From contig NZ_JAESND010000001.1 in the NCBI RefSeq assembly GCF_016865585.1, positions 558,001 through 622,000 of the forward strand: 64,000 nt of DNA. The letters run 5' to 3'. A program made the position numbers and the translations under genes. Positions 51,624-60,984 of the stretch are shown piece by piece (within the stretch, counting starts at the first letter, position 1; each line of letters opens with the position of its first letter). The DNA comes from Jeongeupia naejangsanensis. Its GTDB lineage: Bacteria > Pseudomonadota > Gammaproteobacteria > Burkholderiales > Chitinibacteraceae. The notes below the pieces were generated by a model. It was not told the origin of the DNA. It worked only from the letters and a program-made list of their open reading frames with translations, and searched no databases.

Positions 51624-51932
51624 ATGGCGATCACGCATGAACAGGTCATGGATGCCCTCGCCGGTGTCATCGATCCCGAGGTCGGCGAAGACATCGTCGC
51701 GATCGGGCTGATCTACGACGTCGCCATCGATACCGCCGCGATCACCGTCACGATGACGATGACCTCGGCCGCCTGCCCGATGGGCGACCTGATCCTCGAA
51801 GAAGTCCGCTATGCACTGGCCGAAATCGCGCCGGACGGCACCGCCATCGACGTCAAACTGGTATGGGAACCCGCTTGGACGCCGGGACGGATGACGCCGG
51901 CGCTGCGACAACACTTCGGCTGGTCGGAATGA
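51624..51932 (+). CDS. DUF59/MIP18-type metal-sulfur cluster assembly protein
   Basis: A 102-residue protein with ALAGVIDPEVGEDIVAIGLI and MTMTSAACPMGDLILEEV, matching the DUF59 (PaaD/SufT) family with its conserved cysteine in SAACPMGD. Such proteins help insert Fe-S clusters. The gene is controlled by the divergent NsrR-type operator region and its stop overlaps the NnrS-like start in ATGA. It may repair NO-damaged clusters, which is inference from context. Confidence 0.88.
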   Translation: MAITHEQVMDALAGVIDPEVGEDIVAIGLIYDVAIDTAAITVTMTMTSAACPMGDLILEEVRYALAEIAPDGTAIDVKLVWEPAWTPGRMTPALRQHFGWSE

Positions 51933-52966
51933 GACGCCTGCCCTTCCTGCTGCTGCCGGTGCTGCTCTACCTCGCCATTGGTGGCGGTCTGGCCCGACTG
52001 GGGCTGGCGCTGCCGACCACGCTCGGTGCGATGGCCTGGCACGGCGCGGTGATGATCGGTGGCGTGTTCGGCGGGCTGATCGCGGTCGAGCGGGCTGTCG
52101 CTGCAAAAGCAGCATGGGCATGGATCGCGCCGGTGGCTGCGTTCGCCGGCGCCATCCTGCTGCTGGCCGGCCGGATCGAAGGCATAGAGGCAATCACAAT
52201 GGCGAGCGCGCTGCTGACGGCGGTGACGCTGATGTTGTGGCGCAAGCAGCCGCAGCCGTTCACGCTGCTGCTCGCGGTAGCCGCTGCGTGCTGGCTGGTC
52301 GGCAACGTGCTGATGCTGGCCGGATTCGACATCAACGCCGTACTCGGCTGGTGGATTGCCTTTCTTGTGCTGACGATTGCGGCCGAGCGGCTGGAACTGT
52401 CGCGCCTGACACCGAAGCCGCGCCGGGCCGAAGCGGCTTTCATCGCCATCGTCGCGCTGATGCTCGCCGGGCTGCTTTCAGTGCAGGCATGGCTGATTGC
52501 CGCGTCGCAACTGCTGCTGGCCGCGTGGCTGCTGCGCTTCGACGTTGCCCGCCACACGATCAAGGCACGCAGCCTGCCGCGCTACATCGCGGTCTGCCTG
52601 CTCTCGGGCTACGGCTGGCTGGTCATCGGTGCGATCGCGCTGTGGGCCAACGGCAGCCACCTTGGCGGCCGGTTCGACGACATCGCGCTGCACGCGGTGC
52701 TGGTCGGCTTCGTGATGGCGATGGTGTTCGGCCACGCGCCGATCATCCTGCCGGCGGTCACCGGATGGCGCTTGCGCTACCACGCCGTGTTCTATCTGCC
52801 GCTGGCTTTGCTGCAGCTCGGCCTGCTGTGCCGACTGGCCGGCACGCTGATGCAGGCTGCCTTACCACTGCAACTTGGCGCCAGCCTCAACGGCATCGCC
52901 CTGCTGGTATTCGTCGTCACCGCCGTACTGCGGGTGCAACGCGGCCCGCGCAAACCGAATCCGTAA
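51929..52966 (+). CDS. NnrS-like membrane protein
   Basis: A 345-residue hydrophobic protein with about 12 membrane helices. MAWHGAVMIGGVFGGLIAVERAV (split by helices), VGFVMAMVFGHAPIILPAV and WRLRYHAVFYLPLALLQ match NnrS-type haem-copper membrane proteins, with conserved His residues. NnrS protects against NO-related stress. It is shorter than typical NnrS (about 390-400). It is translationally coupled to the DUF59 gene and followed by a terminator. Both fall under NsrR-type control. Confidence 0.8.
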   Translation: MRRLPFLLLPVLLYLAIGGGLARLGLALPTTLGAMAWHGAVMIGGVFGGLIAVERAVAAKAAWAWIAPVAAFAGAILLLAGRIEGIEAITMASALLTAVTLMLWRKQPQPFTLLLAVAAACWLVGNVLMLAGFDINAVLGWWIAFLVLTIAAERLELSRLTPKPRRAEAAFIAIVALMLAGLLSVQAWLIAASQLLLAAWLLRFDVARHTIKARSLPRYIAVCLLSGYGWLVIGAIALWANGSHLGGRFDDIALHAVLVGFVMAMVFGHAPIILPAVTGWRLRYHAVFYLPLALLQLGLLCRLAGTLMQAALPLQLGASLNGIALLVFVVTAVLRVQRGPRKPNP

Positions 52967-52970
52967 ACTC

Positions 52971-53008
52971 GCGTGATCGCGACCGGGCAACGATCACGCG
53001 CTTTTTTT
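52971..53008 (+). terminator. Intrinsic terminator before norV
   Basis: GCGTGATCG (52971-52979) pairs with CGATCACGC (52991-52999), followed by GCTTTTTTT. It separates the NnrS-like gene from norVW, which must then have its own promoter. Confidence 0.88.
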
Positions 53009-53015
53009 GCCCTTA

Positions 53016-53038
53016 AAGATGTATTTATTTTGAATCTT
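53016..53038. promoter_or_regulatory. NsrR-type operator in front of norV
   Basis: AAGATGTATTT-A-TTTTGAATCTT has the 11-1-11 layout of NsrR sites. The left half fits AAGATGYATTT perfectly; the right half keeps the outer ATCTT. It lies 18 bases upstream of the norV ATG and directly after the terminator, so repression by NsrR is likely. Confidence 0.65.
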
Positions 53039-53056
53039 AATAACGAGGTCTACACC

Positions 53057-54448
53057 ATGGCATTCCAGGTCAAGAACAACATCCACTGGGTCGGCAAGCA
53101 GGACTGGGAACTGCGCGAATTCCACGGCAGCGAATACAGCACGCATCGCGGTTCGAGCTACAACAGCTACCTGATCCGCGAGGAAAAGGTCGCGCTGATC
53201 GACACCGTCTGGGCACCGTATGCCGAGGAGTTCGTCGCCAACCTCGCCAAGGAAATCGACCTCGACAAGATCGACTACATCATCGCCAACCACGGCGAGA
53301 TCGACCACAGCGGCGCGCTGCCGGCGCTGATGGCGCGCATCCCGAATACCCCGATCTACTGCACCGAGAACGGCGTCAAGTCGCTCAAGGGCCACTACCA
53401 CCAGGACTGGAACTTCAAGGTGGTGAAGACCGGCGATTCGCTCGATCTGGGCAACGGCAAGCAGTTGGTGTTCGTCGAGATGCCGATGCTGCACTGGCCC
53501 GACAGCATGGCCACCTACATGACCGGCGACGCGGTGCTGTTCAGCAACGACGCCTTCGGCCAGCACTATGCCAGCGCGCAGATGTTCAACGATCAGTGCG
53601 ACCAGAACGAGCTGTACGAGGAATGCATCAAGTACTACGCCAACATCCTCACGCCGTTCAGCCCGTTGGTGACGCGCAAGATCGAGGAAGTGCTGTCGCT
53701 CAAGCTGCCGATCGACATGATCGCCACCAGCCACGGCATCATCTGGCGCGACAATCCGACGCAGATCGTCGAGCAGTACTTGAAGTGGGCCGACAACTAT
53801 CAGGAAAACCAGATCACGCTGATCTACGACACGATGTGGAACGGCACGCGGATGATGGCCGACGCCATCGCCGCCGGCATCCGCGCTGTCGACCCCGACG
53901 TGGTGATCAAGCTCTTCAACCTGTCGAACACCGACAAGAATGACGTGCTCACCCACGTGTTCAAGTCCAAGGCCATCCTCGTCGGCAGCCCGACGATCAA
54001 CAACGTGATGCTGCCGCACGTCGCCGCCCTGCTCGAAGACATGGAAGGCCTGCGCTTCAGAAACAAGACTGCAGCGGCGTTCGGCACCCACGGCTGGAGC
54101 GGCGGCGCGGTAGCGCGGATCGCCAAGCGCCTCGGCGAAGCGGGCTTCAAGGTGATCAACGAAGGCATCACCGCCGAATGGCGCCCGACCGATGACGCAC
54201 TGGCCAACGCCACCGAGTTCGGCAAGCGCTTTGCCGCCACGCTCGCAGCGCCCGAGGCCGAAACCGCCGGCGGCTGCAGCTGCGCACAAAACGGAAAAAT
54301 GCGCTGCAAGACCTGCTCGTGGGTCTACGACCCGGCCATCGGTGACGCCAACCAGGGTGTCGCCACCGGTACCGCTTGGGCCGACGTACCGGACTCTTTC
54401 CTGTGCCCGACCTGCTTCATGGGCAAGAGCGACTTCGTTCCCGCCTGA
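53057..54448 (+). CDS. norV: Anaerobic nitric oxide reductase flavorubredoxin
   Basis: A 463-residue flavodiiron protein. The metallo-beta-lactamase domain (about 1-250) holds diiron ligands H79, E81, D83 and H84 in NHGEIDHSG, then H146 and D165, and a later His in [10 protein letters not shown]. The flavodoxin domain (about 255-395) has [15 protein letters not shown] and [15 protein letters not shown]-terminal rubredoxin (about 410-460) has [10 protein letters not shown] and CPTCF as iron ligands. It reduces NO to N2O using electrons from NorW. Downstream norW follows after 59 bases. Confidence 0.95.
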   Translation: MAFQVKNNIHWVGKQDWELREFHGSEYSTHRGSSYNSYLIREEKVALIDTVWAPYAEEFVANLAKEIDLDKIDYIIANHGEIDHSGALPALMARIPNTPIYCTENGVKSLKGHYHQDWNFKVVKTGDSLDLGNGKQLVFVEMPMLHWPDSMATYMTGDAVLFSNDAFGQHYASAQMFNDQCDQNELYEECIKYYANILTPFSPLVTRKIEEVLSLKLPIDMIATSHGIIWRDNPTQIVEQYLKWADNYQENQITLIYDTMWNGTRMMADAIAAGIRAVDPDVVIKLFNLSNTDKNDVLTHVFKSKAILVGSPTINNVMLPHVAALLEDMEGLRFRNKTAAAFGTHGWSGGAVARIAKRLGEAGFKVINEGITAEWRPTDDALANATEFGKRFAATLAAPEAETAGGCSCAQNGKMRCKTCSWVYDPAIGDANQGVATGTAWADVPDSFLCPTCFMGKSDFVPA

Positions 54449-54507
54449 GCGTCTGCCTGACACCAGGGGCCGGCACGCCGGCCCGACCACAGAACAGAGG
54501 AAACACG

Positions 54508-55620
54508 ATGAACCGACCCATCGTCATCATCGGCAGCGGCCATGGCGGTTACACGCTGGCACGCGCCTACCGCAAGCTTAACCGGACCCGCCCGGTCGTC
54601 GTCGTCACCGCCGACGACGGCGCCGACTACCCGAAACCGCAGCTGAGCCACGCCTTCGGCAACGGCGCCAGCGCCGAGCGGCTGATCCGCCAGACCGCCA
54701 GCGAGGTCGCTGCAGAGACCAGCATCATGGTGCTGCCGAACACCAAGGTGCAGCGCATCGACTTCGACAAGCAAGTGGTCGAACTGGGCAACCGGACCCT
54801 GCCCTATGGCGAGCTGGTGCTGGCCGTCGGCGCCCGGCCCTTCGTGCCACCGATGACCGGAGACGCCGCGGAGGCAGTGCTGACGCTGAACAGTCTCGAC
54901 GATTACCGGCAGTTCCAGACAAGACTGGCCAATGCCAACGATGTGCTGGTGATCGGCGGCGGGCTGATCGGCACCGAAATCGCCCACGACATCGCCCGCC
55001 ACAAACGGGTGACACTGGTCGACGTCAACGCCCGGGTACTGTCGAAACAGGCGCCGGCTGTCATCAGCGCCCGGCTGCAGGCAGCGCTCGGTGATGTCGA
55101 TTTCCGCTTCGGCAACCGGGTGACGGCAATCGATCACGACGGTGACCGCCTGCGGGCAACACTGGCCGACGGCGACACGCTGGTGATTGACGCTGTCGTC
55201 TGCGCTGCGGGGCTGAAACCGCGGCTCGATCTGGCGCAGGGGCTGGATACGGCCACCGGCATCGTCGTCGACGCCGAGCTGCGCACCTCGCGCGAGCACG
55301 TGTATGCGCTCGGCGATTGCGCCGAAATCGAAGGCCGCGTCCTGCCCTATCTGCAGCCGATCACGCTATCTGCCAATGCGCTGGCGCAGACGCTGGCCGG
55401 CACGCCGACCGCGGTCGCTTTCGGGCCAATGCCGGTCGCAGTCAAGACACCGCGCTATCCGGTGCAGCTCGGCGGCATCACCGGTGGTGACATCGACTGG
55501 CAGGTCGACGAGGACGACAACGGTCTGACGGCGAGGGCGATGCGCGACGGCCGGCTGGTCGGCTACGCCACTGGCGGCGGCCACAACGGCTTCCGGCTGT
55601 TGCCGCAACTGGCGCGCTGA
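54508..55620 (+). CDS. norW: NADH:flavorubredoxin reductase NorW
   Basis: A 370-residue FAD-dependent pyridine nucleotide-disulfide oxidoreductase-family protein. FAD-binding IVIIGSGHGGYTLARAYR (5-22), NAD-binding VLVIGGGLIGTEIAHDIA (about 150-167) and the FAD motif VYALGDCAEIEG are visible. It lacks the redox-active cysteine pair, as expected for rubredoxin reductases. It passes electrons from NADH to the rubredoxin domain of NorV. An AGAGGAAA ribosome site precedes the ATG. It is co-transcribed with norV. Confidence 0.93.
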   Translation: MNRPIVIIGSGHGGYTLARAYRKLNRTRPVVVVTADDGADYPKPQLSHAFGNGASAERLIRQTASEVAAETSIMVLPNTKVQRIDFDKQVVELGNRTLPYGELVLAVGARPFVPPMTGDAAEAVLTLNSLDDYRQFQTRLANANDVLVIGGGLIGTEIAHDIARHKRVTLVDVNARVLSKQAPAVISARLQAALGDVDFRFGNRVTAIDHDGDRLRATLADGDTLVIDAVVCAAGLKPRLDLAQGLDTATGIVVDAELRTSREHVYALGDCAEIEGRVLPYLQPITLSANALAQTLAGTPTAVAFGPMPVAVKTPRYPVQLGGITGGDIDWQVDEDDNGLTARAMRDGRLVGYATGGGHNGFRLLPQLAR

Positions 55621-55621
55621 A

Positions 55622-56014
55622 TCAGGCCCGGTACTTGAACGCGCCCTGTGCCGTGGCGATCAGCGTACCGGCCTCATCGAGCACTTCGGCCTGCGTGTAG
55701 TAGATCGTCCGGCCGCCGCCGGTGCGCCTGGCCTTGACGGTCAGACGCCCTTGGCGGGCTGCAGCGACGTAGTTGATCGCCAGCGACAGTGTCACCGCAT
55801 GGCGGGGTGGCGTGTCGGGTGGCACATGCAGTCCGGCATAGCCCGAAGCGACGTCGAGCAGGGTCGCCAGCACACCGCCGTGCACCATCGCCTGCCGGCT
55901 CAGATGATCCGGCCGCACCGTCATGGCGAACTCGGCGAAATCCGCCGACCATTCAATCAGCTCGATACCGAGCAGCGTGATGAACGGGTTGTCGACGTTG
56001 TCGTACGCCTCCAT
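55622..56014 (-). CDS. PaaI-type thioesterase
   Basis: A 130-residue hotdog-fold protein from the ATG at 56014, with HLSRQAMVHGGVLATLLDVA (the HGG-x-D active-site pattern) and TLSLAINYVAAARQGRLTV. It should hydrolyse an acyl-CoA, possibly aromatic. Its start overlaps the stop of the LysE-type exporter in ATGA, so the two form an operon. It converges on norW with a one-base gap. Confidence 0.9.
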   Translation of the reverse strand: MEAYDNVDNPFITLLGIELIEWSADFAEFAMTVRPDHLSRQAMVHGGVLATLLDVASGYAGLHVPPDTPPRHAVTLSLAINYVAAARQGRLTVKARRTGGGRTIYYTQAEVLDEAGTLIATAQGAFKYRA

Positions 56015-56643
56015 CAGCGGCTCACGATCAGCCGCAGCCCGAGCGCGACGAAGATCGTTCCGGCGATCCGGTCCAGCCACAGGCCAGCGCGCGGCCGGCG
56101 GTTCAGCCACTGGCCGACTGCGCCGGAGAAGTAGCCGAGCAGGCCAAACAGCAAGGCCGCCTGCGCGGTAAATACCAGACCGAGCTGCGCCGTCTGCCAG
56201 CCAACGCCGCCGTGTGCGGTGACGACGAACTGCGGCAGGAAGGCGAGAAAGAACAGCACCACTTTCGGATTGATCGAATTGGCAAACAGCCCCTTGCCGA
56301 ACAGCCGCCACAACGACTCTGCCGACGCTTGTGCACCATCAGCCGTTACCCTGCCGCTACTGCGCAAGGCCTGAATCCCCAGCCAGACCAGATACAGCCC
56401 GCCGCAGATTTTCAGCGCAGTGAACGCCAGAGGCGACGCCGCGATCAGCGCGCTGATGCCCACTGCCGCCAGCACGGTGTGGCTGAGGCAACCCAGCGCG
56501 CAACCGAGGCCGAACACCATGCCCTGGCGACGCCCGCGCGAAATGCCGGTACCCAGCACCATCAGGTTGTCCGGGCCCGGCGACGCGGTGATCAGCATCG
56601 CGGCAGCGAGAAAACCGAAGAACTGTTCGGGAGAAAGCAGCAC
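56014..56643 (-). CDS. LysE/RhtB family amino-acid exporter
   Basis: About 209 residues with a GTG start at 56643 (GGAG about 7 bases upstream). The frame is open further upstream, but homology begins at LLSPEQFFGFLAAAM. Six membrane helices are expected. Family motifs are ITASPGPDNLMVLGTGISRG, FGLGCALGCLSHTVLAAVG and LWLGIQAL-like helices. It exports an amino acid or homoserine-type metabolite; the substrate is unknown. The downstream thioesterase is translationally coupled. Confidence 0.9.
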   Translation of the reverse strand: MLLSPEQFFGFLAAAMLITASPGPDNLMVLGTGISRGRRQGMVFGLGCALGCLSHTVLAAVGISALIAASPLAFTALKICGGLYLVWLGIQALRSSGRVTADGAQASAESLWRLFGKGLFANSINPKVVLFFLAFLPQFVVTAHGGVGWQTAQLGLVFTAQAALLFGLLGYFSGAVGQWLNRRPRAGLWLDRIAGTIFVALGLRLIVSR

Positions 56644-56873
56644 GGGCAGCTCCGTTCCATACGTTGATGCCGCGATGATAAGCCGCTTGCCGGGGATACG
56701 CATCCGCAAGCAGGCCTCGCCGTACGTCGCCGCATCGGCTTGTTCAAGCCGGCCCGGCAAGATTCGCCAACCAAGATGTAAAACAAAGCAACGTATTCAT
56801 TTGCCCCGCCCCGAGCCAACCCCGGTATTGGGCGTACCGACGGATGATCCGATATGCGCGCGCAGGAGGCATC

Positions 56874-57170
56874 ATGCTATTCGCTGTCAGCTACCAGTTT
56901 CGTCCGAATACCACCGAAGACACCCACAAACGTGTGCTGACTCTTTTTACCAATTGGCAGCCACCAGCGACTTATGCCTTCAAAGCGCATTACACCTGTG
57001 CCGATGGCAGTGGTGGCCTCGCGTTGGTCGAGACGGACTCTGCCATGGCCGCACTGGAAGTGCATAACACTTGGGCGCCATTTTTTGAGTTCAAGGTCGT
57101 GCCCGTTGTTGAAACCGAAAAGGCAGTTCAAATCGGTCTCAGCAATATCAAATGGCGGGAATCCATCTAG
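56874..57170 (+). CDS. DUF3303-like small protein
   Basis: A 98-residue protein from the ATG at 56874, which has AGGAGG at good spacing. It contains MLFAVSYQFRPNTTEDTHKR and ALVETDSAMAALEVHNTWAP, consistent with DUF3303, a ferredoxin-like (dimeric alpha/beta barrel-type) fold. It is cytosolic and its function is unknown. It is divergent from the LysE-type gene. Confidence 0.75.
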   Translation: MLFAVSYQFRPNTTEDTHKRVLTLFTNWQPPATYAFKAHYTCADGSGGLALVETDSAMAALEVHNTWAPFFEFKVVPVVETEKAVQIGLSNIKWRESI

Positions 57171-57284
57171 GTGGGTCGTTCATCGATGCAGTGTCGATGT
57201 CACCGGACACCCCTTTCAATTCAGCAGATGCCGAGGGCAATGATCGAACCGGGCATTGATCATTGAATCTCGCCAGGACAATTC

Positions 57285-57842
57285 ATGATGAGCAATACCA
57301 CCGGCGAGACATACGGTTTTCTTTCACAAATGTTCCAGCTTTACCTGATGGTGATCGACCGGCTGCTCCAGACCCCCGAACTTTCGGCGGAGCTGCGATA
57401 CACGCTCATTCTGGTTTACTCCTGCGTTTTCGTAATCATGCTGTCACTGCTTTTTCTGTTTGCGAAATTCCTCCTGTCGTTGATCGCAAAAGGGATTTCC
57501 GCGCTCTTTTTGTATCTGACTGCTTCCCTCGACAACCCCCGCAGCCTTCCCTACGTTTCCACGCTGGCCTTCGTCCAGTCCATTCCCTGGTACTTCAGCC
57601 TCCTTGTCCTCATCCTCGGTTTTTGTGGCTTGGCCGCGCTGATCACGGGCAATCCCGTCTGGAGCGAATCGTTCAAGTACATCATGGGTGCAACGGTCGG
57701 CTCCCTGATCGGCGTCGTTCAAAAGAAAGAACAGGTGGAAATCGAATCCCGCCTGTACGGATTGCTCGAACGCGAGACGAAACAATCGCTCGGCGTTGAA
57801 TCCGGCCGAATCCCGAAACCGGCAGACGATATCGGCGCTTGA
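57285..57842 (+). CDS. Hypothetical inner-membrane protein
   Basis: A 185-residue protein with strongly hydrophobic helices at about 42-62, 65-80 (possible re-entrant), 102-122 and 128-148 (LILGFCGLAALITGN). A cytoplasmic charged tail contains KKEQVEIESRLYGLLERETK. I do not recognise the family. It stands between small proteins of unknown function. Its coding character is supported by length, start and hydrophobic pattern. Confidence 0.7.
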   Translation: MMSNTTGETYGFLSQMFQLYLMVIDRLLQTPELSAELRYTLILVYSCVFVIMLSLLFLFAKFLLSLIAKGISALFLYLTASLDNPRSLPYVSTLAFVQSIPWYFSLLVLILGFCGLAALITGNPVWSESFKYIMGATVGSLIGVVQKKEQVEIESRLYGLLERETKQSLGVESGRIPKPADDIGA

Positions 57843-58184
57843 TCAAGCAGCCTGCGCCCCTGCCAAAGCTCCCGCACGGGCCAGTTAAAGCCCGCCGCAA
57901 ACCCGAGCACACTGAACACGGTCGGCGACCCGGCGATCAGTGCGCGCACGCTCCTTGTAGCCATCCTCAGCACGGCCGAAGAGCGCTACACACAACCGGG
58001 GCCAGCACCGACAAACAGGTCGAATACTTACAAATAAAAATAAACAATCCAACGAAAAGCTTTCTTTTATCTTGTTTAAAGCATTGATAAGATCGCTGGT
58101 TACTGCCGAAGATCGAGCCAGATCGGTCCGACCCGATGTCGTCGACATCGCCGATGCGGCACACAAAACCACAAGGAGACGAAC
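57843..58184. other. Intergenic region with AT-rich upstream part of the YiaA gene
   Basis: This 342-base gap holds no convincing gene. A minus-strand frame ending inside the previous gene (57719-57973) encodes a hydrophobic stretch but lacks support. Positions 58015-58090 are AT-rich and probably contain the promoter of the YiaA/YiaB gene. Confidence 0.4.
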
Positions 58185-58622
58185 ATGAAATCCCAACAGA
58201 CAATCCAGCGCCCCTCCGGCGCCTTCATCGCCTCATCCTGGGCCGCCATGCTCGTCGGTGCGGCGGTCTATCTGATCGGGTTGTGGAACGCGCAGATGCA
58301 GCTCAATGAAAAAGGCTACTACTTCGTCATCCTGATGTACGGCCTCTTTTCCGCGATTTCGCTGCAGAAATCGGTGCGGGACAAACTGGAAGACATCCCG
58401 GTCACCGGGCTGTACTTCATTCTGTGCTGGCTTTCCCTTGTGCTGGCCATTGGCCTGCTGGCCGTCGGTCTGTGGAACGCAACGCTCGCCGACTCTGAAA
58501 AAGGTTTCTATGCAATGGCTTTCCTGCTGAGCCTGTTTGGTGCCATTGCCGTGCAGAAGAACGTTCGAGATCAGCAAGTCGCGCTCAAGCAGGACCCCCT
58601 GACCCAGCCGCTTCAACCTTAA
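58185..58622 (+). CDS. yiaA: YiaA/YiaB family inner-membrane protein
   Basis: A 145-residue protein with four helices arranged as two tandem YiaA/YiaB two-helix units. The repeated pattern is [19 protein letters not shown] (unit 1) and [19 protein letters not shown] (unit 2), each followed by LFxAIxxQKxVRD. The internal duplication is clear. Function is unknown. AAGGAG precedes the ATG. It is monocistronic. Confidence 0.9.
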   Translation: MKSQQTIQRPSGAFIASSWAAMLVGAAVYLIGLWNAQMQLNEKGYYFVILMYGLFSAISLQKSVRDKLEDIPVTGLYFILCWLSLVLAIGLLAVGLWNATLADSEKGFYAMAFLLSLFGAIAVQKNVRDQQVALKQDPLTQPLQP

Positions 58623-58752
58623 GCCGGCAACGCTGGATGACGGTGCAGCCAGGCCAGCCGTCCCGTCGGCCCACACAGCGGCCACCGATCATTTCCACCC
58701 TGCCTGCATCAACCCACCGGACGCGCCATTTCCCCCCTTGCAGGAGAATCCC

Positions 58753-59190
58753 ATGCCGTATGAAACCGATCCCTTTGTCAGGCAACTGGCGGCTTACAAG
58801 GCCGCCGTTCTGGCCAAAGACGTTGGCGCGTTTAGCGCGCTGTACGACGACGAAGTGCTGATTTTCGATATGTGGGGAGCATGGTCGCTGCAAGGCATCG
58901 ACGCATGGCGCAATCTGGTCCGCGACTGGTTTGCCTCGCTCGGCGACGAGCGCGTCATTGTCGATATCGCGCAGCCACATTCGGCACAGGCGGACACACT
59001 GATAGTCGGCCACGCCATCCTGACATTCACGGCGATCGCCGCCGATGGCCAAGTCCTGCGTTCGCAAAGCAACCGCATCACGATGGCACTGAAGCGAATC
59101 GGAAACGATTGGAAAGTGATCCACGAACACACGTCGGCGCCACTGGACTTCCAGTCGCAACAGGCGATACTGCGGTACGCGCCTACCTAG
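58753..59190 (+). CDS. SnoaL/DUF4440-like (NTF2-fold) protein
   Basis: A 145-residue cytosolic protein with the NTF2-like fold. Segments YKAAVLAKDVGAFSALYDDE, FDMWGAWSLQGIDAWRNLVR and WKVIHEHTSAPLDF match the SnoaL-like/DUF4440 group. These proteins bind or turn over small molecules; no substrate can be assigned. CAGGAGAA lies upstream of the ATG at 58753. It is monocistronic. Confidence 0.85.
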   Translation: MPYETDPFVRQLAAYKAAVLAKDVGAFSALYDDEVLIFDMWGAWSLQGIDAWRNLVRDWFASLGDERVIVDIAQPHSAQADTLIVGHAILTFTAIAADGQVLRSQSNRITMALKRIGNDWKVIHEHTSAPLDFQSQQAILRYAPT

Positions 59191-59800
59191 CATGCGCACG
59201 ACCAAGCGCACGGTATAGCCATAGCAACCGGCTCAAGCGCACTGCAAGCCTCCAATACCTTGCACACCTGGCAACCAAGCAACTCTCTGGCTGCGCCGCG
59301 CCGCGGCTGTCGCATAAACGCTCCAACGCCCTCACCAACAGTCGCGGTCCTTCCGTGGTCAGCAACGCGGTATTGCTGGCAGCTTGCGTCGTGCCAGTAG
59401 CCACCTTGTGGCCTCACCTGATGGCGAGGCTTGAGCCAGGTCACATTGCGAATGGTCACGCCGAACGGGTAGCAGATCAGGAACGCCCGAACACTTGCCT
59501 GCAACAAGAACGGCAATCAATCGGCAAAAGTATGATTTTTCAAATGAAAATTCATACTGAGGCGCATTTTCACCAAAGCAAATTCGGCCCACCATATTGG
59601 CACGGCAATCGAGCCGAAACACCAAGAACAACAATGTGAATCAGCAAAAATAACTACAACCTCTCCCGATGAAGGCATCGATAAAAATTCAAATCAGTCC
59701 ATGAGAAAGATCGACAAGAAAAATCGCACATCCCCTATAAAACCCCCAACATCAACACTGACATATCCTTTAATGCCAACCGCAATGGCAAGGACATAAA
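59191..59800. other. Long intergenic region at the edge of an AT-rich patch
   Basis: About 610 bases with no convincing gene. The first 330 have GC-rich short frames on both strands that I do not recognise and may be gene remnants. From about 59520 to 59800 composition becomes clearly AT-richer. That part should contain the promoter of the SetA-like gene and holds a 30-base palindrome (59529-59558). Confidence 0.45.
59529..59558. repeat. 30-base near-perfect palindrome upstream of the SetA-like gene
   Basis: AGTATGATTTTTCA and TGAAAATTCATACT are complementary at 13 of 14 positions around an AA spacer. It looks like an operator site. The double-HTH protein at 60985-61839 is a candidate to bind it, but that is inference. 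Confidence 0.5.
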
Positions 59801-60982
59801 ATGCGCCAACCGGACAAAGCCAAAGTCCTTCTGCTTGTTTCAATATTCCTCATGGGTGTTGGCTCGGCCTTCTTCGCCCCACTTCAAAGTTTCTATTTTG
59901 TTCGCGAGCTTGGGGTGGCACCTTCGATGGTCGGCACTTACCTCGCGCTCACCGGATTTACGGCAATTGTCGTATCTCACCAATTTGCCCTTTACTCGGA
60001 CAAAGGCGCATCCAGAAAAAAACTGCTCATTTTTTCCTCGGCATGCGGCGTAGTCACATTCGGCTGCTTTCTCGTTTTTCGCAACGTTTACGTCCTGGCG
60101 GTTGTCGGTTTCACGCTAGTGTCATGCATATCCATCGGTGCACCGCAACTGTTCGCCCTCGCGGGAGAAACATACAAAAACGGCAACGAAACCCTGATGG
60201 GATCCATGCGTGCCATGGTTTCAATGGCATGGGTGATTGGCCCGCCACTGTCATTTGCACTGGTCAGTGCATTCGGGTTTGTCGCGACATTTTCATCGCT
60301 GGTCATGACCTATGTACTCATATGCCTGATCTCGCTAAACCTGAACGAGCCGGAACGTCAAACCACACCTTCGACAAGCCCTTCCGAGCAAACGAACAAC
60401 CACAACGCAGGGTTCAAATTGTGCTGCGCCGTAATTGGCATGGCGTTGTTGAATGCCGCCATCAACAACTATCTCATCATGATGCCTTTGTATCTGGTTC
60501 AAACGGAGGGAAAACCGGACTGGTTACCCGGAGTATTTTTCGGAATAACTGCTGCATGCGAAATTCCGTTAATGATGCTTTCCGGCAAAATCAGCAAAAA
60601 AATGAGCCATCAGCTTCAATTGGTCGTCGCGGCCTGCCTTGGCACGCTGTATTACGCCATTTTCGTCAGCACCAGCAACATGATTGCACTTGCCGGCATT
60701 CAGATCATCGGGGCCACCTGCATCGCCTTGAGTGCAACGGCGGGGCTGCAGTATTTTCAAAGTCTGGCCAGAGATAGAATCGGTTTTGCCTCGACCCTTT
60801 ACTCCAACTCAATTGCGGGCGGCATGGCCCTGGGGGCATTCGCGGGCGGGCTCATTGCCAGTTCACGGGGTTATACCATCGCATTGCAAGCCAACATCGT
60901 TTTATGCGCACTGGCATTGTCATGCTTTCTGCTGTCAGCAGGACGCAGAAGCACCGCACCGTTGAAACCGGTACAAGCATGA
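59801..60982 (+). CDS. MFS transporter, SetA-like sugar efflux
   Basis: A 393-residue protein with twelve predicted helices. LMGVGSAFFAPLQSFYFVRELGV, YLALTGFTAIVVSHQFALYSDKG and GSMRAMVSMAWVIGPPLSFA (each split by helices) match the sugar efflux transporter group of the major facilitator superfamily (SetA/SotA). It may export sugars or analogues; the substrate is not clear. Composition is lower in GC than neighbouring genes, with Asn- and Thr-rich central loop NEPERQTTPSTSPSEQTNNH. It converges tail to tail with the double-HTH gene, with a 2-base gap. Confidence 0.85.
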   Translation: MRQPDKAKVLLLVSIFLMGVGSAFFAPLQSFYFVRELGVAPSMVGTYLALTGFTAIVVSHQFALYSDKGASRKKLLIFSSACGVVTFGCFLVFRNVYVLAVVGFTLVSCISIGAPQLFALAGETYKNGNETLMGSMRAMVSMAWVIGPPLSFALVSAFGFVATFSSLVMTYVLICLISLNLNEPERQTTPSTSPSEQTNNHNAGFKLCCAVIGMALLNAAINNYLIMMPLYLVQTEGKPDWLPGVFFGITAACEIPLMMLSGKISKKMSHQLQLVVAACLGTLYYAIFVSTSNMIALAGIQIIGATCIALSATAGLQYFQSLARDRIGFASTLYSNSIAGGMALGAFAGGLIASSRGYTIALQANIVLCALALSCFLLSAGRRSTAPLKPVQA

Positions 60983-60984
60983 AA

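Noticed and set aside
52994-54490. 498-codon minus-strand frame over norV
   Set aside because: It is antisense to norV, whose metal-ligand and rubredoxin motifs are clear.
59187-59516. Possible transposase remnant
   Set aside because: Frames on both strands are short and no transposase motif or inverted-repeat ends could be identified.
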